Assembly: GCA_964344145.1 (NCBI GenBank)
Contig: CAYFME010000003.1
Coordinates: 1 to 64,000, forward strand
DNA from: JABJOE01 sp964344145
Lineage (GTDB): Bacteria; Patescibacteriota; Patescibacteriia; UBA9934
Reading direction: 5' to 3'
Length of the DNA: 64,000 bases
The notes under the pieces were generated by a model, which was not told where the DNA came from, did no database searches, and saw only the letters and a list, made by a program, of their open reading frames with translations. Positions 7,338-17,266 of the stretch are shown piece after piece. Made by a program: the position numbers and the translations under genes. Every line of letters starts with the position of its first letter. Within the stretch, counting starts at the first letter, position 1.

Positions 7338-7997
7338 CTACGGCATCATCATCACAATCTCAATTGCCGGCTTTGATCCCGCTGGTGGATCGTTTGGCCA
7401 CGTGACAATCATGCGATACGTGTTGCCGTCTGGCGCCTTGAGCTCACGCCAGGCCTCATTTTTCAAACTACTTCCGTCCCATCCAACTTGCTCAGGATCA
7501 CGCTCAATACTGTCCTTCGCCGTATTAAAGTCTTCCATCGTCTCTGCCGCTCCCAGGGCATCCTCCGTCTCCCCCAACAAATCCAGCACTTCCTGGGACA
7601 TCGCCTCAGCCTCAGGAGACATCTCTACGTTTGGCGCATCCGCATCCACTTCCGCCTGACCAGATCGACGTTCAGGTGTGACGGTTGTGCGTTTCGCAGC
7701 GATACCAAAATGCGGCGAGCCTTCAGTCCACTGAGGAGAAAAGCTAAAGCGCACCTCAACCGTCCCTCTTGGCGTTTCAACAATACGTGTGTAGTTTTTT
7801 CCAAACGAATCATTGCTGATATCCGCGCCACGATTATTTAATTCGTCAATATACCCATCAAGCGCATCATCATCCACCATCTGTGCCAGACGTTCTTCAA
7901 TCCCTCCCATCATCTCCATGCGCATTGCCTCACGGGCCGCCACTTCCCTCTCACGCTCTATGGCATGAGGATTCTTTCTCTTAAACATATAATTCAT
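7338..7997 (-). CDS. Hypothetical protein, 219 aa
   Basis: I recognise no family. The N-terminus is basic (MFKRKNPHAIERE; an internal Met at residue 4 is the more likely start), followed by an Arg/Glu-rich helix. The middle contains VRFSFSPQW and an acidic segment, and the end reads NTYRMIVTWPNDPPAG. There is no signal peptide or membrane segment. Composition matches the resident genes, not the GC-rich islands. It is divergent from the desaturase gene with only 45 bp between them, so the two promoters must be compact. Confidence 0.6.
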   Translation of the reverse strand: MNYMFKRKNPHAIEREREVAAREAMRMEMMGGIEERLAQMVDDDALDGYIDELNNRGADISNDSFGKNYTRIVETPRGTVEVRFSFSPQWTEGSPHFGIAAKRTTVTPERRSGQAEVDADAPNVEMSPEAEAMSQEVLDLLGETEDALGAAETMEDFNTAKDSIERDPEQVGWDGSSLKNEAWRELKAPDGNTYRMIVTWPNDPPAGSKPAIEIVMMMP

Positions 7998-8042
7998 TAT
8001 GAATTGATGCCTCTATGGTAAGATGTCCTCAAAGATCTGTCT

Positions 8043-9059
8043 ATGAAAAAACCACAAAACGAACGAGTTAACTGGATTCGCACTATTCCCTTCACCGCCA
8101 TCCATCTCTCGCCACTATTGCTGTTTTTCACTGGTGTGACGTGGTTTTCGGTGTTTTTGTGCATCGGATTGTACGTGCTGCGTATGTTCTTTATCACGGC
8201 CGGCTATCACCGCTACTTCGCGCACCGCTCTTACCAACTCAATCGATTTTGGCAATTCATCATGGCGCTGGGCGGAACATTGGCAGCGCAGAAAGGACCG
8301 CTTTGGTGGGCAGCGAATCACCGGCATCATCATCAATACTCTGATCAACCCGAGGACATCCACTCGCCAGTCAAAGGCTTTTTCTGGAGTCACGTGGGTT
8401 GGATGATGAGCGACAAGTACTACGACACAAAGACAGAACGCATCCAGGACTTTGCCAAGTATCCAGAGCTTCGTTGGCTCGACGCACACCCACTTGTCCC
8501 ACCGTTTGCTCTTGCAGCGGGCATCTTCCTGCTTTGGGGACCAGCGGCCTTGGTCATGGGATTCTTTGTCTCAACCATCCTGCTGTGGCACGTGACGTTT
8601 TCGATCAACTCGATTGCACACGTCATCGGATCGCGTCGCTACGTTACGCAAGACACCAGTCGCAACTTCCTTCCGCTGGCGATCCTTACCGGCGGTGAAG
8701 GCTGGCACAACAACCATCACTACTTCCCTTCCTCAGCACGACAAGGATTCTTCTGGTGGGAAGTCGACTTTAGCTACTACACGCTCAAGGTGATGAGCTG
8801 GTTTAGGCTAGTCAAAAAACTTCGCGTACCGCCGAAGGCTATTTTGAAACTCAATCGCATTAAAGATGGCATTCCTGACATCGGCATGTTCAAAGATCAC
8901 ATGCGTCGTGCGCATCGGGTGATTGAAAAGACGAAAGCAACGACTGGCGCGGTGTACGCCCATCAAAAGGAGCTTGTCGGTCAAGCAATGGAAAACGCTA
9001 AACAACAAACGGAGGATTGGGTACGCCTATCAAAAGGTGCGGCTCAAATAAAGAAATAA
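8043..9059 (+). CDS. Membrane fatty-acid (acyl-CoA type) desaturase
   Basis: The 338-residue protein has all three histidine boxes of the delta-9 desaturase family: HRYFAHR (about residue 58), HRHHHQYSD (about residue 93) and HNNHHYFP (about residue 223). They bind the di-iron centre that inserts a cis double bond. Hydrophobic segments flank the boxes (FTAIHLSPLLLFFTGVTWF; ALAAGIFLLWGPAALVMGFF). A charged tail of about 70 residues follows. It is 6 bp upstream of a cyclopropane fatty-acid synthase, whose substrate is the double bond made here, so the pair probably remodels membrane lipids. Confidence 0.9.
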   Translation: MKKPQNERVNWIRTIPFTAIHLSPLLLFFTGVTWFSVFLCIGLYVLRMFFITAGYHRYFAHRSYQLNRFWQFIMALGGTLAAQKGPLWWAANHRHHHQYSDQPEDIHSPVKGFFWSHVGWMMSDKYYDTKTERIQDFAKYPELRWLDAHPLVPPFALAAGIFLLWGPAALVMGFFVSTILLWHVTFSINSIAHVIGSRRYVTQDTSRNFLPLAILTGGEGWHNNHHYFPSSARQGFFWWEVDFSYYTLKVMSWFRLVKKLRVPPKAILKLNRIKDGIPDIGMFKDHMRRAHRVIEKTKATTGAVYAHQKELVGQAMENAKQQTEDWVRLSKGAAQIKK

Positions 9060-9065
9060 CTCCGT

Positions 9066-10172
9066 ATGGCCACAGCACAGGACACTGCCGCAGCGCTCCT
9101 GGCAAAAGCAGACATCCGTATAAATGGTGATCGTCCTTGGGACATCCGTGTGACCGACAACCGTGTCTTTCCTCGTACCTTCGCGCAGGGATCGCTTGGA
9201 TTTGGCGAGGCGTACATGGACGGTTGGTGGGATTGCGAGGCGATCGATGAGATGCTCACGCGCGTTTTTCGCTCGGACATTGAAAAAGACATCCGCTCGT
9301 GGAGAACGCTCGCTCTGATGGCAAAGTCACGTCTCTTTAATCAAGGACGTGTAGCGAAAGCCTATGAAATCGGCGAAAAGCACTACGATGCCGGAAACGA
9401 TTTGTACGAAGCAATGCTCGATACACGCATGGTCTACACGTGTGGCTACTGGAAAGATGCTCGCAACCTCGATGAAGCCCAAGAACACAAGCTGGACCTC
9501 GTCTGTCGAAAGATCGGTCTCAAAGAAGGGATGCGTGTGCTCGACATTGGCTGTGGCTGGGGATCGTTCGCCAAGTTCGCCGCAGAACGCTACGGCGCAC
9601 AGGTCGTCGGTGTCACTGTCTCCAAAGAACAAGTTGAGCTTGGAAACAAACGCTGTGAAGGATTACCAGTCGAAATTCGCCTGCAGGACTATCGATTTAT
9701 TGAAGGTGAATTTGATCGCGTGATCTCGCTGGGCATGTTCGAGCACGTTGGCTACAAGAATTACAAAACGTTCATGGATGTCTGTCATCGTGTACTCACA
9801 GACGACGGAATGCTCTTGCTGCATACGATTGGTCGGAACTATTCTGTTCATTCAACCGATCCATGGATTGATAAATACATCTTCCCGAACTCGATGCTGC
9901 CGTCGATTGAGCAGATTGGACGAGCAGCGGGAAAGCTGTTTGTGATGGAAGACTGGCACAACTTTGGCACCGATTACGACAAAACCCTTCTTGCCTGGTA
10001 CGACAACATTGAATCCGCATGGTCGAGACTTCCCTCCTACGACGACCACTTCCAGCGCATGTGGCGCTTCTACCTCCTCTCCTCCGCCGCCACGTTCCGT
10101 GCACGCAAGAATCAGCTGTGGCAGATCGTGTACTCAAAAGGACTACCCAAAGGCTATAGGTCGCTCAGATAG
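9066..10172 (+). CDS. cfa: Cyclopropane-fatty-acyl-phospholipid synthase
   Basis: The 368-residue protein has the SAM-binding motif VLDIGCGWGSFAKFAAERYG near residue 160, followed by VVGVTVSKEQ, and the family pattern ISLGMFEHVGYKNY. It transfers a methylene group from SAM to cis double bonds of membrane phospholipids. The N-terminal part (DIRVTDNRVFPRTFAQGSLG, FGEAYMDGWWDCE) is the usual lipid-binding domain. It is encoded directly after the desaturase with a 6-bp gap, an operon that makes and then cyclopropanates unsaturated chains. Length is close to that of E. coli Cfa (382). Confidence 0.92.
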   Translation: MATAQDTAAALLAKADIRINGDRPWDIRVTDNRVFPRTFAQGSLGFGEAYMDGWWDCEAIDEMLTRVFRSDIEKDIRSWRTLALMAKSRLFNQGRVAKAYEIGEKHYDAGNDLYEAMLDTRMVYTCGYWKDARNLDEAQEHKLDLVCRKIGLKEGMRVLDIGCGWGSFAKFAAERYGAQVVGVTVSKEQVELGNKRCEGLPVEIRLQDYRFIEGEFDRVISLGMFEHVGYKNYKTFMDVCHRVLTDDGMLLLHTIGRNYSVHSTDPWIDKYIFPNSMLPSIEQIGRAAGKLFVMEDWHNFGTDYDKTLLAWYDNIESAWSRLPSYDDHFQRMWRFYLLSSAATFRARKNQLWQIVYSKGLPKGYRSLR

Positions 10173-10206
10173 GTCATAGGACCTATAAGACTTATAGGTC
10201 CTATAA
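10171..10206. repeat. TATAGGTC palindromic repeat, copy 1
   Basis: The 3' flank of cfa holds overlapping copies of ATAGGTC / GACCTAT separated by a few bases, able to fold into AT-rich hairpins. The same words cluster at 22347-22393, 23459-23494 and 32789-32829. Confidence 0.7.
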
Positions 10207-10207
10207 A

Positions 10208-10233
10208 CAAAAACTGGCCGAAGCCAGTTTTTG
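10208..10233. terminator. Bidirectional terminator between cfa and the RRM gene
   Basis: A 10-bp stem CAAAAACTGG / CCAGTTTTTG with a 6-nt loop. It has A-rich and T-rich ends, so it can serve the convergent genes on both strands. Confidence 0.8.
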
Positions 10234-10246
10234 TTGTCCAAGGAAC

Positions 10247-10498
10247 TTATTCCTTTGGACGTGCAACGGAAACGGTAATGTTGCGTCCTTCGACGTCAGC
10301 ACCGTCCATCGCATCGATGGCAGCCTGTGCGGAAGCGTCATCTGCGAACTCGACAAAGCCGAATCCACGAGAACGTCCCGTGTCACGGTCCGTAACGACA
10401 CGAGCTGAGACGATCTCTCCGTATGAAGCGAAGAGGTCGTTCAACTGCTGGTCATCAACGGCCCATGGCAAGCTGCCGACAAATAGCTTGTTCTGCAT
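10247..10498 (-). CDS. RRM-type RNA-binding protein
   Basis: This 83-residue protein is a single RNA recognition motif: RNP2 is KLFVGSLPW at the N-terminus and RNP1 is RGFGFVEFAD near residue 45, with the beta-alpha-beta-beta-alpha-beta order complete and a short basic tail. Such glycine-poor single-RRM proteins are often cold- or stress-regulated RNA chaperones. Upstream are a TTGACG/CATACT promoter and a leader of about 60 nt with an inverted repeat (TCTCTTGTTCGTAT / ATACGAGAGA), which might control translation. Confidence 0.92.
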   Translation of the reverse strand: MQNKLFVGSLPWAVDDQQLNDLFASYGEIVSARVVTDRDTGRSRGFGFVEFADDASAQAAIDAMDGADVEGRNITVSVARPKE

Positions 10499-10565
10499 AG
10501 AGACAAGAGTGTCGGAACTAATGAATTAACATCTCTCGTATCTATACGAACAAGAGAGCAGTCGA

Positions 10566-10594
10566 AGTATGCTCTAAACCGCTTATTTCGTCAA
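10566..10594 (-). promoter_or_regulatory. Promoter of the RRM gene
   Basis: Minus strand: TTGACG (10594-10589), 17-bp spacer, CATACT (10571-10566). The start codon is about 65 nt downstream. Confidence 0.7.
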
Positions 10595-10661
10595 TAAGGG
10601 TTCTGTTTTGCACATTCTCTGCGCATAAAGCACGATGTTTCGTGCGCTATGCGCAGTGGCC

Positions 10662-10690
10662 CACCCGCGACCTTTGTGGGGTCACGGGTG
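10662..10690 (-). terminator. Terminator of GC-rich gene 10706-11968
   Basis: CACCCG-x-GACC pairs with GGTC-x-CGGGTG just past the stop codon. A second hairpin, TGCGCATA...TATGCGCA (10620-10655), follows on the minus strand. Confidence 0.6.
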
Positions 10691-10705
10691 AACCGAGTGG
10701 ACGAG

Positions 10706-11968
10706 TCAGGGACTGGCAGCGAGCACCGTGGTCATGCGCGTCGATCCGTCGCCGTCGTCGTCCTCGTCGAACTCCGGCTCGAAATCCGGGTCGGCGGGGA
10801 CGGGCGCGACGATGGGCTCGGGCGTCGTCTTGGCCTGCATGGCGTGACCGTTGACCTTGCCGTTGCGGGGCTGCGCCTCGACCGGCTCGACCTCCACCCA
10901 CTCGACGTCGCCATCGACCTCCTCGAACTCGTGGTCCTCGTCGATCGAGATGTTGTCGGTGGGCCGCGGCTTGCTGTCGTAGTAGTCCATGGCGTCCTGG
11001 AGGCTCGCGCGCTTGCCGGACTTGCCGGGCTTGCGGACCTCGTGGACCTCGGGCATGGACAGCTCGCGCCAGTCGTCCCGACCCCGCTTGATCATCTTGC
11101 GGGCACGGAAGTTCAGGTCGTCGAGCTTGTTCCAGAACCAGCAATCGAAGTCCACCGTAGTGGGCGGATCCCGACGCTCGATGTTCTGACGACGGGTGAC
11201 GTCGCACATCACGCCGTGGAACTCCTCCTGCCAGAGGACCTGGTCCAGCCACTGCTCGTAGGCCTCACTGCCCTGAAGCGGACCGTGCTTGCGCAGGCGC
11301 CAGGCGGTGGTGCCGGTGTCATCGTCGTCGTACTCCACGCCGCAGCGGTGCTGCATGTCCCACGGCTCCTGCTCACCCAGCTCGATCAGATCGATCAGGG
11401 TGTGCATGTCGTCGCGGGGGTCGTCGACGTCGACACCGAGCCACTCGAGGTAGTCGATGGCGGCGTCGTTGAGCGCGACGAAGGCCTCACGGGCACTGCC
11501 GTAGTCGTACACGAACAGCTCGTCCAGCTCGTCCATCATGTCGGTGCCGACCGCCGCGTCGAGCGCGTCCCAGCGGCACTCCTCCTCGAGGAAGCTACCG
11601 TCCAGGTCGCAGCGCGTACGCGTGGTCGCCATCAGGCCCGTGAAGACCTCCGACTCGCGCGCCCACACGCTCTGGGCGTGCGCGTAGCGCGGACCGCAGT
11701 AGGCACGGCCTTCCTCGTCGTCGAAGCGCTCCACACCCAGACGGGCGATGTCACGGTTGGCGACGCGGGACCAGATGTTCTTGGGCCGCAGGCGCAGGTT
11801 CTTGACGTGTCCCCGCTTCTTGTCCCGCGCCGCAGCACGGTGGCGAGCGCGGAGGTCGAGGATGTAGCGCTCCTTCTGCTTCTCGGTGGCGTCCTTGTTG
11901 CGCTCGACGTAGGCAGCCAGCAGCTTCTTCTCGTCAGCCGTTAGGCTGTTCTGCAATCGGGTACGCAT
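10706..11968 (-). CDS. Unknown acidic protein of a GC-rich island
   Basis: I do not recognise this 420-residue protein. It begins with a basic helical region (LTADEKKLLAAYVERNKDA, RHRAAARDKKRG), continues with many Trp, Asp and Glu residues, and ends in an acidic low-complexity tail containing EFEEVDGDVEWVEVEPVE. That tail motif recurs twice in the membrane protein at 52816-54462. There is no signal peptide. The start ATG has GAGGAGA upstream. Third codon positions are almost all G or C, unlike the neighbours. Its promoter at 12125-12153 is AT-rich and of the local class, so it appears expressed rather than an assembly chimera. Confidence 0.7.
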   Translation of the reverse strand: MRTRLQNSLTADEKKLLAAYVERNKDATEKQKERYILDLRARHRAAARDKKRGHVKNLRLRPKNIWSRVANRDIARLGVERFDDEEGRAYCGPRYAHAQSVWARESEVFTGLMATTRTRCDLDGSFLEEECRWDALDAAVGTDMMDELDELFVYDYGSAREAFVALNDAAIDYLEWLGVDVDDPRDDMHTLIDLIELGEQEPWDMQHRCGVEYDDDDTGTTAWRLRKHGPLQGSEAYEQWLDQVLWQEEFHGVMCDVTRRQNIERRDPPTTVDFDCWFWNKLDDLNFRARKMIKRGRDDWRELSMPEVHEVRKPGKSGKRASLQDAMDYYDSKPRPTDNISIDEDHEFEEVDGDVEWVEVEPVEAQPRNGKVNGHAMQAKTTPEPIVAPVPADPDFEPEFDEDDDGDGSTRMTTVLAASP

Positions 11969-12124
11969 CAGCGTCTCCTCGGGGGATGGAAGGGGGTGAT
12001 GAGGTGTAGACTCGTCCAGATAGGCCAGTGATGTCGGCCCGGTGATAGAACGTTTGGAGTAGTTCTCTCCAAAGCGCTACAAACGCTTGTTTTGCAACGC
12101 TTCAGAGACAAAAACGAACGAAGA

Positions 12125-12153
12125 AAGATACCATAAAATGGCACTTTTGTCAA
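12125..12153 (-). promoter_or_regulatory. Promoter of GC-rich gene 10706-11968
   Basis: Minus strand: TTGACA (12153-12148), 17-bp spacer ending TTTTATGG, TATCTT (12130-12125). The leader is about 150 nt. Confidence 0.8.
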
Positions 12154-12202
12154 GAATAACTTAACAAGTTAAGAAAAACAAACAAAAACATGTGCAAAAG
12201 CA

Positions 12203-12230
12203 CAAAACACGCACAAACGTGCGTGTTTTG
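12203..12230 (-). terminator. Terminator of the Thr-Thr-Tyr tRNA operon
   Basis: A 12-bp stem CAAAACACGCAC / GTGCGTGTTTTG with a 4-nt loop, directly after the CCA of tRNA-Tyr on the minus strand. Confidence 0.85.
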
Positions 12231-12316
12231 TGGTGGGCCGGGCTGGACTCGAACCAGCGAAGGCGAATGCCAGCAGATTTACAGTCTGCCCCGTTTGACC
12301 ACTTCGGTACCGACCC
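12231..12316 (-). tRNA. tRNA-Tyr (anticodon GTA)
   Basis: Minus-strand tRNA of 86 nt with acceptor GGGTCGG / CCGGCCC, anticodon loop CTGTAAA between GCAGA and TCTGC, a long variable arm as expected for class II tRNAs, T loop TTCGAGT, discriminator A and an encoded CCA. Last gene of a three-tRNA operon. Confidence 0.93.
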
Positions 12317-12322
12317 TTGCTC

Positions 12323-12398
12323 TGGAGCCGTTGCGCGGGTTTGAACCGCGGACCTCATCCTTACCATGGATGCGCTCTACCAACTGAGCTACAACGGC
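12323..12398 (-). tRNA. tRNA-Thr (anticodon GGT)
   Basis: Cloverleaf with acceptor GCCGTTG / CAACGGC, anticodon loop ATGGTAA between CATCC and GGATG, T loop TTCAAAC and an encoded CCA. The anticodon GGT reads ACC/ACT. Middle gene of the operon. Confidence 0.93.
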
Positions 12399-12403
12399 TT
12401 AAA

Positions 12404-12479
12404 TGGAGCCGAGAACGGGACTTGAACCCGTGACCTACGGTTTACAAAACCGTTGCTCTACCAACTGAGCTATCCCGGC
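12404..12479 (-). tRNA. tRNA-Thr (anticodon TGT)
   Basis: Cloverleaf with acceptor GCCGGGA / TCTCGGC, anticodon loop TTTGTAA between ACGGT and ACCGT, T loop TTCAAGT and an encoded CCA. The anticodon TGT reads ACA. First gene of the operon, about 12 nt downstream of the -10 box. Confidence 0.93.
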
Positions 12480-12491
12480 GGATGCGCGAAA

Positions 12492-12520
12492 ATTGTATAC
12501 AAAAACCGCTTTTTTGACAA
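12492..12520 (-). promoter_or_regulatory. Promoter of the tRNA-Thr-Thr-Tyr operon
   Basis: Minus strand: TTGTCA (12520-12515), 17-bp spacer ending GGTTTTTGTA, TACAAT (12497-12492). Confidence 0.8.
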
Positions 12521-12537
12521 GTCTTAACAAAGTCGGA

Positions 12538-12568
12538 CGCCTCGCCATCCATCAAGGACAGCGAGGCG
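12538..12568 (-). terminator. Terminator of GC-rich small gene
   Basis: CGCCTCGC pairs with GCGAGGCG around a 15-nt loop, just past the stop of the 81-aa gene. Confidence 0.65.
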
Positions 12569-12573
12569 CGCGG

Positions 12574-12819
12574 TCAAGCGGCGTCTTGGTCGATCTCCAC
12601 ATCGTCCGGTAGACGCGCAAGAAGTTGAAGCTGGGGGGTGTGGTGGAGGGCCTTGAACCAGTCTGGCGGCTCATAGTCCTCGGGAGGCGACAGTGTCACC
12701 AGCACGATCGGGTCCGCTCGTCGAGCCCGGTCGCAGATGAACGTACCGTCGATAATCCTCCCCTGATGCCCGGCGTGGGCTCCACACCTCGCGTACCTGT
12801 TGACGGGCCAACAAGGCAT
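12574..12819 (-). CDS. Small GC-rich-island protein, 81 aa
   Basis: The chosen start (MPCWPVNRYARCG) has AGGAGA five nucleotides upstream; a longer frame reaches the -10 region and is unlikely. The protein contains Cys and His pairs (PCW, RCGAHAGHQG, FICDRA) that might bind a metal, then VLVTLSPPEDYEPPDWFKAL and an acidic end. No known family. It is one of the shortest GC-rich cassettes and has its own promoter and terminator within about 360 bp, between the tRNA operon and rpmG. Confidence 0.65.
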   Translation of the reverse strand: MPCWPVNRYARCGAHAGHQGRIIDGTFICDRARRADPIVLVTLSPPEDYEPPDWFKALHHTPQLQLLARLPDDVEIDQDAA

Positions 12820-12868
12820 AGCGGTCTCCTGGCGGAGTATGGCGGCTCGCGGAATAGCGAGACCAAGC

Positions 12869-12897
12869 ACTATACACAAAAACACGCCGTTTGTCAA
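12869..12897 (-). promoter_or_regulatory. Promoter of GC-rich small gene
   Basis: Minus strand: TTGACA (12897-12892), 17-bp spacer GGCGTGTTTTTGTG at its end, TATAGT (12874-12869). The leader is about 45 nt. Confidence 0.85.
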
Positions 12898-12918
12898 TCA
12901 TCGGGCGTGTTTCTGCTG

Positions 12919-13074
12919 TTATTTGGACTCCTTGTGGGCAACGTGCTTTCCGCAGGAACGACAATGCTTCTTGAGCTCAATGCGCTCCTTATGCACCTTT
13001 TTGTTCTTGCGAGAACGATAATTCGTTGTTTTGCACGTCGTACACTCGAGTTTGATCATGTTGTCCTGAGACAT
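12919..13074 (-). CDS. rpmG: 50S ribosomal protein L33
   Basis: A 51-residue protein starting MSQDNMIKLECTTCKTTNY, with the L33 zinc cysteines CTTC and CRSCGKH, and the NYRSRKNKK and ERIELKKHC segments. It is part of the 50S subunit near the E site. The longer open frame upstream lacks homology and would begin at the promoter, so I start at the Met at 13074, about 25 nt after the -10 box. There is no clear Shine-Dalgarno sequence. Confidence 0.93.
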   Translation of the reverse strand: MSQDNMIKLECTTCKTTNYRSRKNKKVHKERIELKKHCRSCGKHVAHKESK

Positions 13075-13099
13075 AGTGGTAGAAGTAAAATACGTGGGG

Positions 13100-13128
13100 A
13101 TAGTATAGAAACGGGGGTTTTTTGTCAA
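13100..13128 (-). promoter_or_regulatory. rpmG promoter
   Basis: Minus strand: TTGACA (13128-13123), 17-bp spacer, TACTAT (13105-13100). The -35 directly abuts the 24-bp palindrome at 13129-13152, and TTGA occurs on both sides of that palindrome. Confidence 0.85.
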
Positions 13129-13152
13129 CCCCGTCGTTCGCGAACGACGGGG
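13129..13152. repeat. 24-bp perfect palindrome, copy 1
   Basis: CCCCGTCGTTCG is followed by its own reverse complement. The identical 24 bp occur at 50646-50669. TCAA flanks both ends here (13125-13128 and 13153-13156), like a short target-site duplication. Confidence 0.8.
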
Positions 13153-13166
13153 TCAATAGACGCACG

Positions 13167-13219
13167 ACGACCCCGGTCACCATCACTCTCACGAGAGAGA
13201 GGGGGTGACGCGGGGTCGT
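13167..13219 (-). terminator. Terminator of the MopE-repeat gene
   Basis: A three-part stem: ACGACCCC / GGGGTCGT, GTCACC / GGTGAC and CTCTC / GAGAG around ACG, located 15-70 nt past the stop. Confidence 0.7.
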
Positions 13220-13234
13220 ACAGAGGCTCAGGGG

Positions 13235-15502
<2,268 letters not shown>

Positions 15503-15625
15503 CTGTCCCCCTTCCTTGGTTGGAAGGATCATGTTCTGCTCAGCCAGGCCTGAGCAAAACGCTACTGTTGCTGCCTGGCGTTTGCCTCCACAACGCCAAA
15601 CAAAAACACAGCATCAAAACGCTGT

Positions 15626-15654
15626 TTTTTAGCAAAAAACACCAATATTGTCAA
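15626..15654 (-). promoter_or_regulatory. Promoter of the MopE-repeat gene
   Basis: Minus strand: TTGACA (15654-15649), 17-bp spacer ending TTTTTTGC, TAAAAA (15631-15626). The leader is about 120 nt and contains ATGATCCTTCCAA close to the Shine-Dalgarno sequence. Confidence 0.75.
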
Positions 15655-15655
15655 G

Positions 15656-16456
15656 CTACCCAACTATCTTCTGACGAACATCCTCAATGCGCCGCTCAAA
15701 CACCTCAATCTTCTTATTCTCAGGGTTTGATTCTCTAAGTCGATCGAGGGTCGTCATGGCCTCATGAACATCCTGCAGCTGGATAAGAATGTCGATCAAA
15801 AAGTCGAGATACTTTGGATTGTTTGGACGGAGCGCCACGGCTTGCTCAAAGTACGAGCGCGCGGTCTGCAAGCGTCCCCGCGTCACCTCAACCTCACCCA
15901 AAGCTGCCAACACACTCGGATCCTCAGGAGCCAGCTTGTTAAGAAAGCTCCATGTCTCAAGGGCCAGATCATAATCTTTCTTCTGAAAGTAAAGACGACC
16001 CAAGCGCTCGTACGCTTCAATATGCCGTGGATTGGCACTAATAATCTCAATCAGCAACTTCTCTGCTCGGTCCCACTCATGCCGCTCCAACAGCTCCTTT
16101 GCTTCTTGCAGCATCGCACGCACGGTCTCCTTATCAACATGTGCTACACCCGTCTGTCGCTGCTTCTTCTGGTACGATCGCTCGGCTGCCGTCAGTTTGC
16201 CGGCAACACGACGAATTCCCTCTTGAACTTTCTTTCCGAGTGGGCTGATGACATCCTGTTGAGCGCGCTTCACATACTTATCGCTCGCTCTGCTCACACG
16301 TTGACGCAAAATGTCGTACTTCAGCTTACGAGTCTGGGCATCGGGCAAGGACTCGGGATCGAGCAATTGCAATTGTGACCACTTGCGCCAAAAGAGCCAG
16401 CCCAAAATGCCAAGGCCGATAAGCAAAACGATAACAAGAAACAACGTTACCCACAT
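15656..16456 (-). CDS. Membrane-anchored TPR protein
   Basis: The 266-residue protein has one N-terminal transmembrane helix (WVTLFLVIVLLIGLGILGWL, residues 2-21). A basic helical linker follows, then at least three tetratricopeptide repeats from about residue 130 (AEKLLIEIISANPRHIEAYE, LGRLYFQKKDYDLALETW, ARSYFEQAVALRPNNPKYL). TPRs are protein-docking scaffolds. The orientation puts the TPRs in the cytoplasm if positive-inside holds. Its stop is one base from tpiA upstream; tpiA and this gene are probably co-transcribed. Partner unknown. Confidence 0.8.
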   Translation of the reverse strand: MWVTLFLVIVLLIGLGILGWLFWRKWSQLQLLDPESLPDAQTRKLKYDILRQRVSRASDKYVKRAQQDVISPLGKKVQEGIRRVAGKLTAAERSYQKKQRQTGVAHVDKETVRAMLQEAKELLERHEWDRAEKLLIEIISANPRHIEAYERLGRLYFQKKDYDLALETWSFLNKLAPEDPSVLAALGEVEVTRGRLQTARSYFEQAVALRPNNPKYLDFLIDILIQLQDVHEAMTTLDRLRESNPENKKIEVFERRIEDVRQKIVG

Positions 16457-16457
16457 A

Positions 16458-17240
16458 CTAAGCGCTTTGCGCGTTGATCACGTCCATAGCTGCCTCCAGA
16501 ATGTCCTGGAAGGCACGGATTTTCAAACTCGCTCCACCAACCAACACGCCATCAATCTCTCGCTCGCGCAACAATTGATACGCATTCTCTGGATTCACGG
16601 ATCCACCGTAGAGAATGGTGATCTCATTTACATCCACCTCAACCAACGAACTAAGTACTGATCGAATGTACGTGTGCATCTCGACCGCATCTCCTACAGA
16701 AATCACCTTCCCACTGCCAGAGGTTGAAATAGACCACACTGGTTCGTAGGCAACGATCAGTTGCGATGCTTTACGGATCGTCACGTCAGAAAGGGCCGCC
16801 TTGAGTTGATCAGCAACGAACAGCTCATGCGAACCATCCTCACGCCGCTCAAGAGGCTCACCCACGCATAGCACTGGCGTGACCTTCGACGCAATGCAAG
16901 CCTTCATGCGGCGTGCAATAAGCTCATCATCTTCGCCAAACTTCCAGCGACGTTCTGAGTGACCAATCAATGCATACGTTGTGCCAACGTCTTCGAGCTG
17001 CGATGGGGATACTTCTCCCGAAAAGGCTCCCGAACGATCTACGCCCACATTCTGCGCACCAAGCTTCACACGTGACCGCGCCAAGGCCTTATGCACCTCA
17101 CTCAAAGCCGTAAACGCAGGGAATACCGCTACTTCTGGCGTACGCTCTTTTCCACGCAAAGAACGCGCGACGCCGCGGCCCAAGGCCACAGACTCACGGA
17201 TCCCAAGGTTCATTTTCCAGTTCCCAAAGACGTACTTCAT
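16458..17240 (-). CDS. tpiA: Triosephosphate isomerase
   Basis: The 260-residue protein carries the family motifs in order: FGNWKMN (substrate Lys), LIGHSERR (electrophilic His about residue 95), AYEPVWSI (catalytic Glu) and LYGGSVNPENA (phosphate loop). It interconverts dihydroxyacetone phosphate and glyceraldehyde-3-phosphate in glycolysis, cytosolic. GGGG lies just before the ATG. With pyk at 56584 it indicates a lower glycolytic pathway. Confidence 0.97.
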   Translation of the reverse strand: MKYVFGNWKMNLGIRESVALGRGVARSLRGKERTPEVAVFPAFTALSEVHKALARSRVKLGAQNVGVDRSGAFSGEVSPSQLEDVGTTYALIGHSERRWKFGEDDELIARRMKACIASKVTPVLCVGEPLERREDGSHELFVADQLKAALSDVTIRKASQLIVAYEPVWSISTSGSGKVISVGDAVEMHTYIRSVLSSLVEVDVNEITILYGGSVNPENAYQLLREREIDGVLVGGASLKIRAFQDILEAAMDVINAQSA

Positions 17241-17266
17241 AGCCCCTTCAGCCTACCCTCATGCCT

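Noticed and set aside
10649..11944. Long plus-strand open frame opposite the GC-rich gene at 10706
   Set aside because: GC-rich genes produce long antisense frames. The minus frame has a ribosome site, promoter and natural protein composition; the plus frame reads like Val/Leu/Arg-rich shadow.
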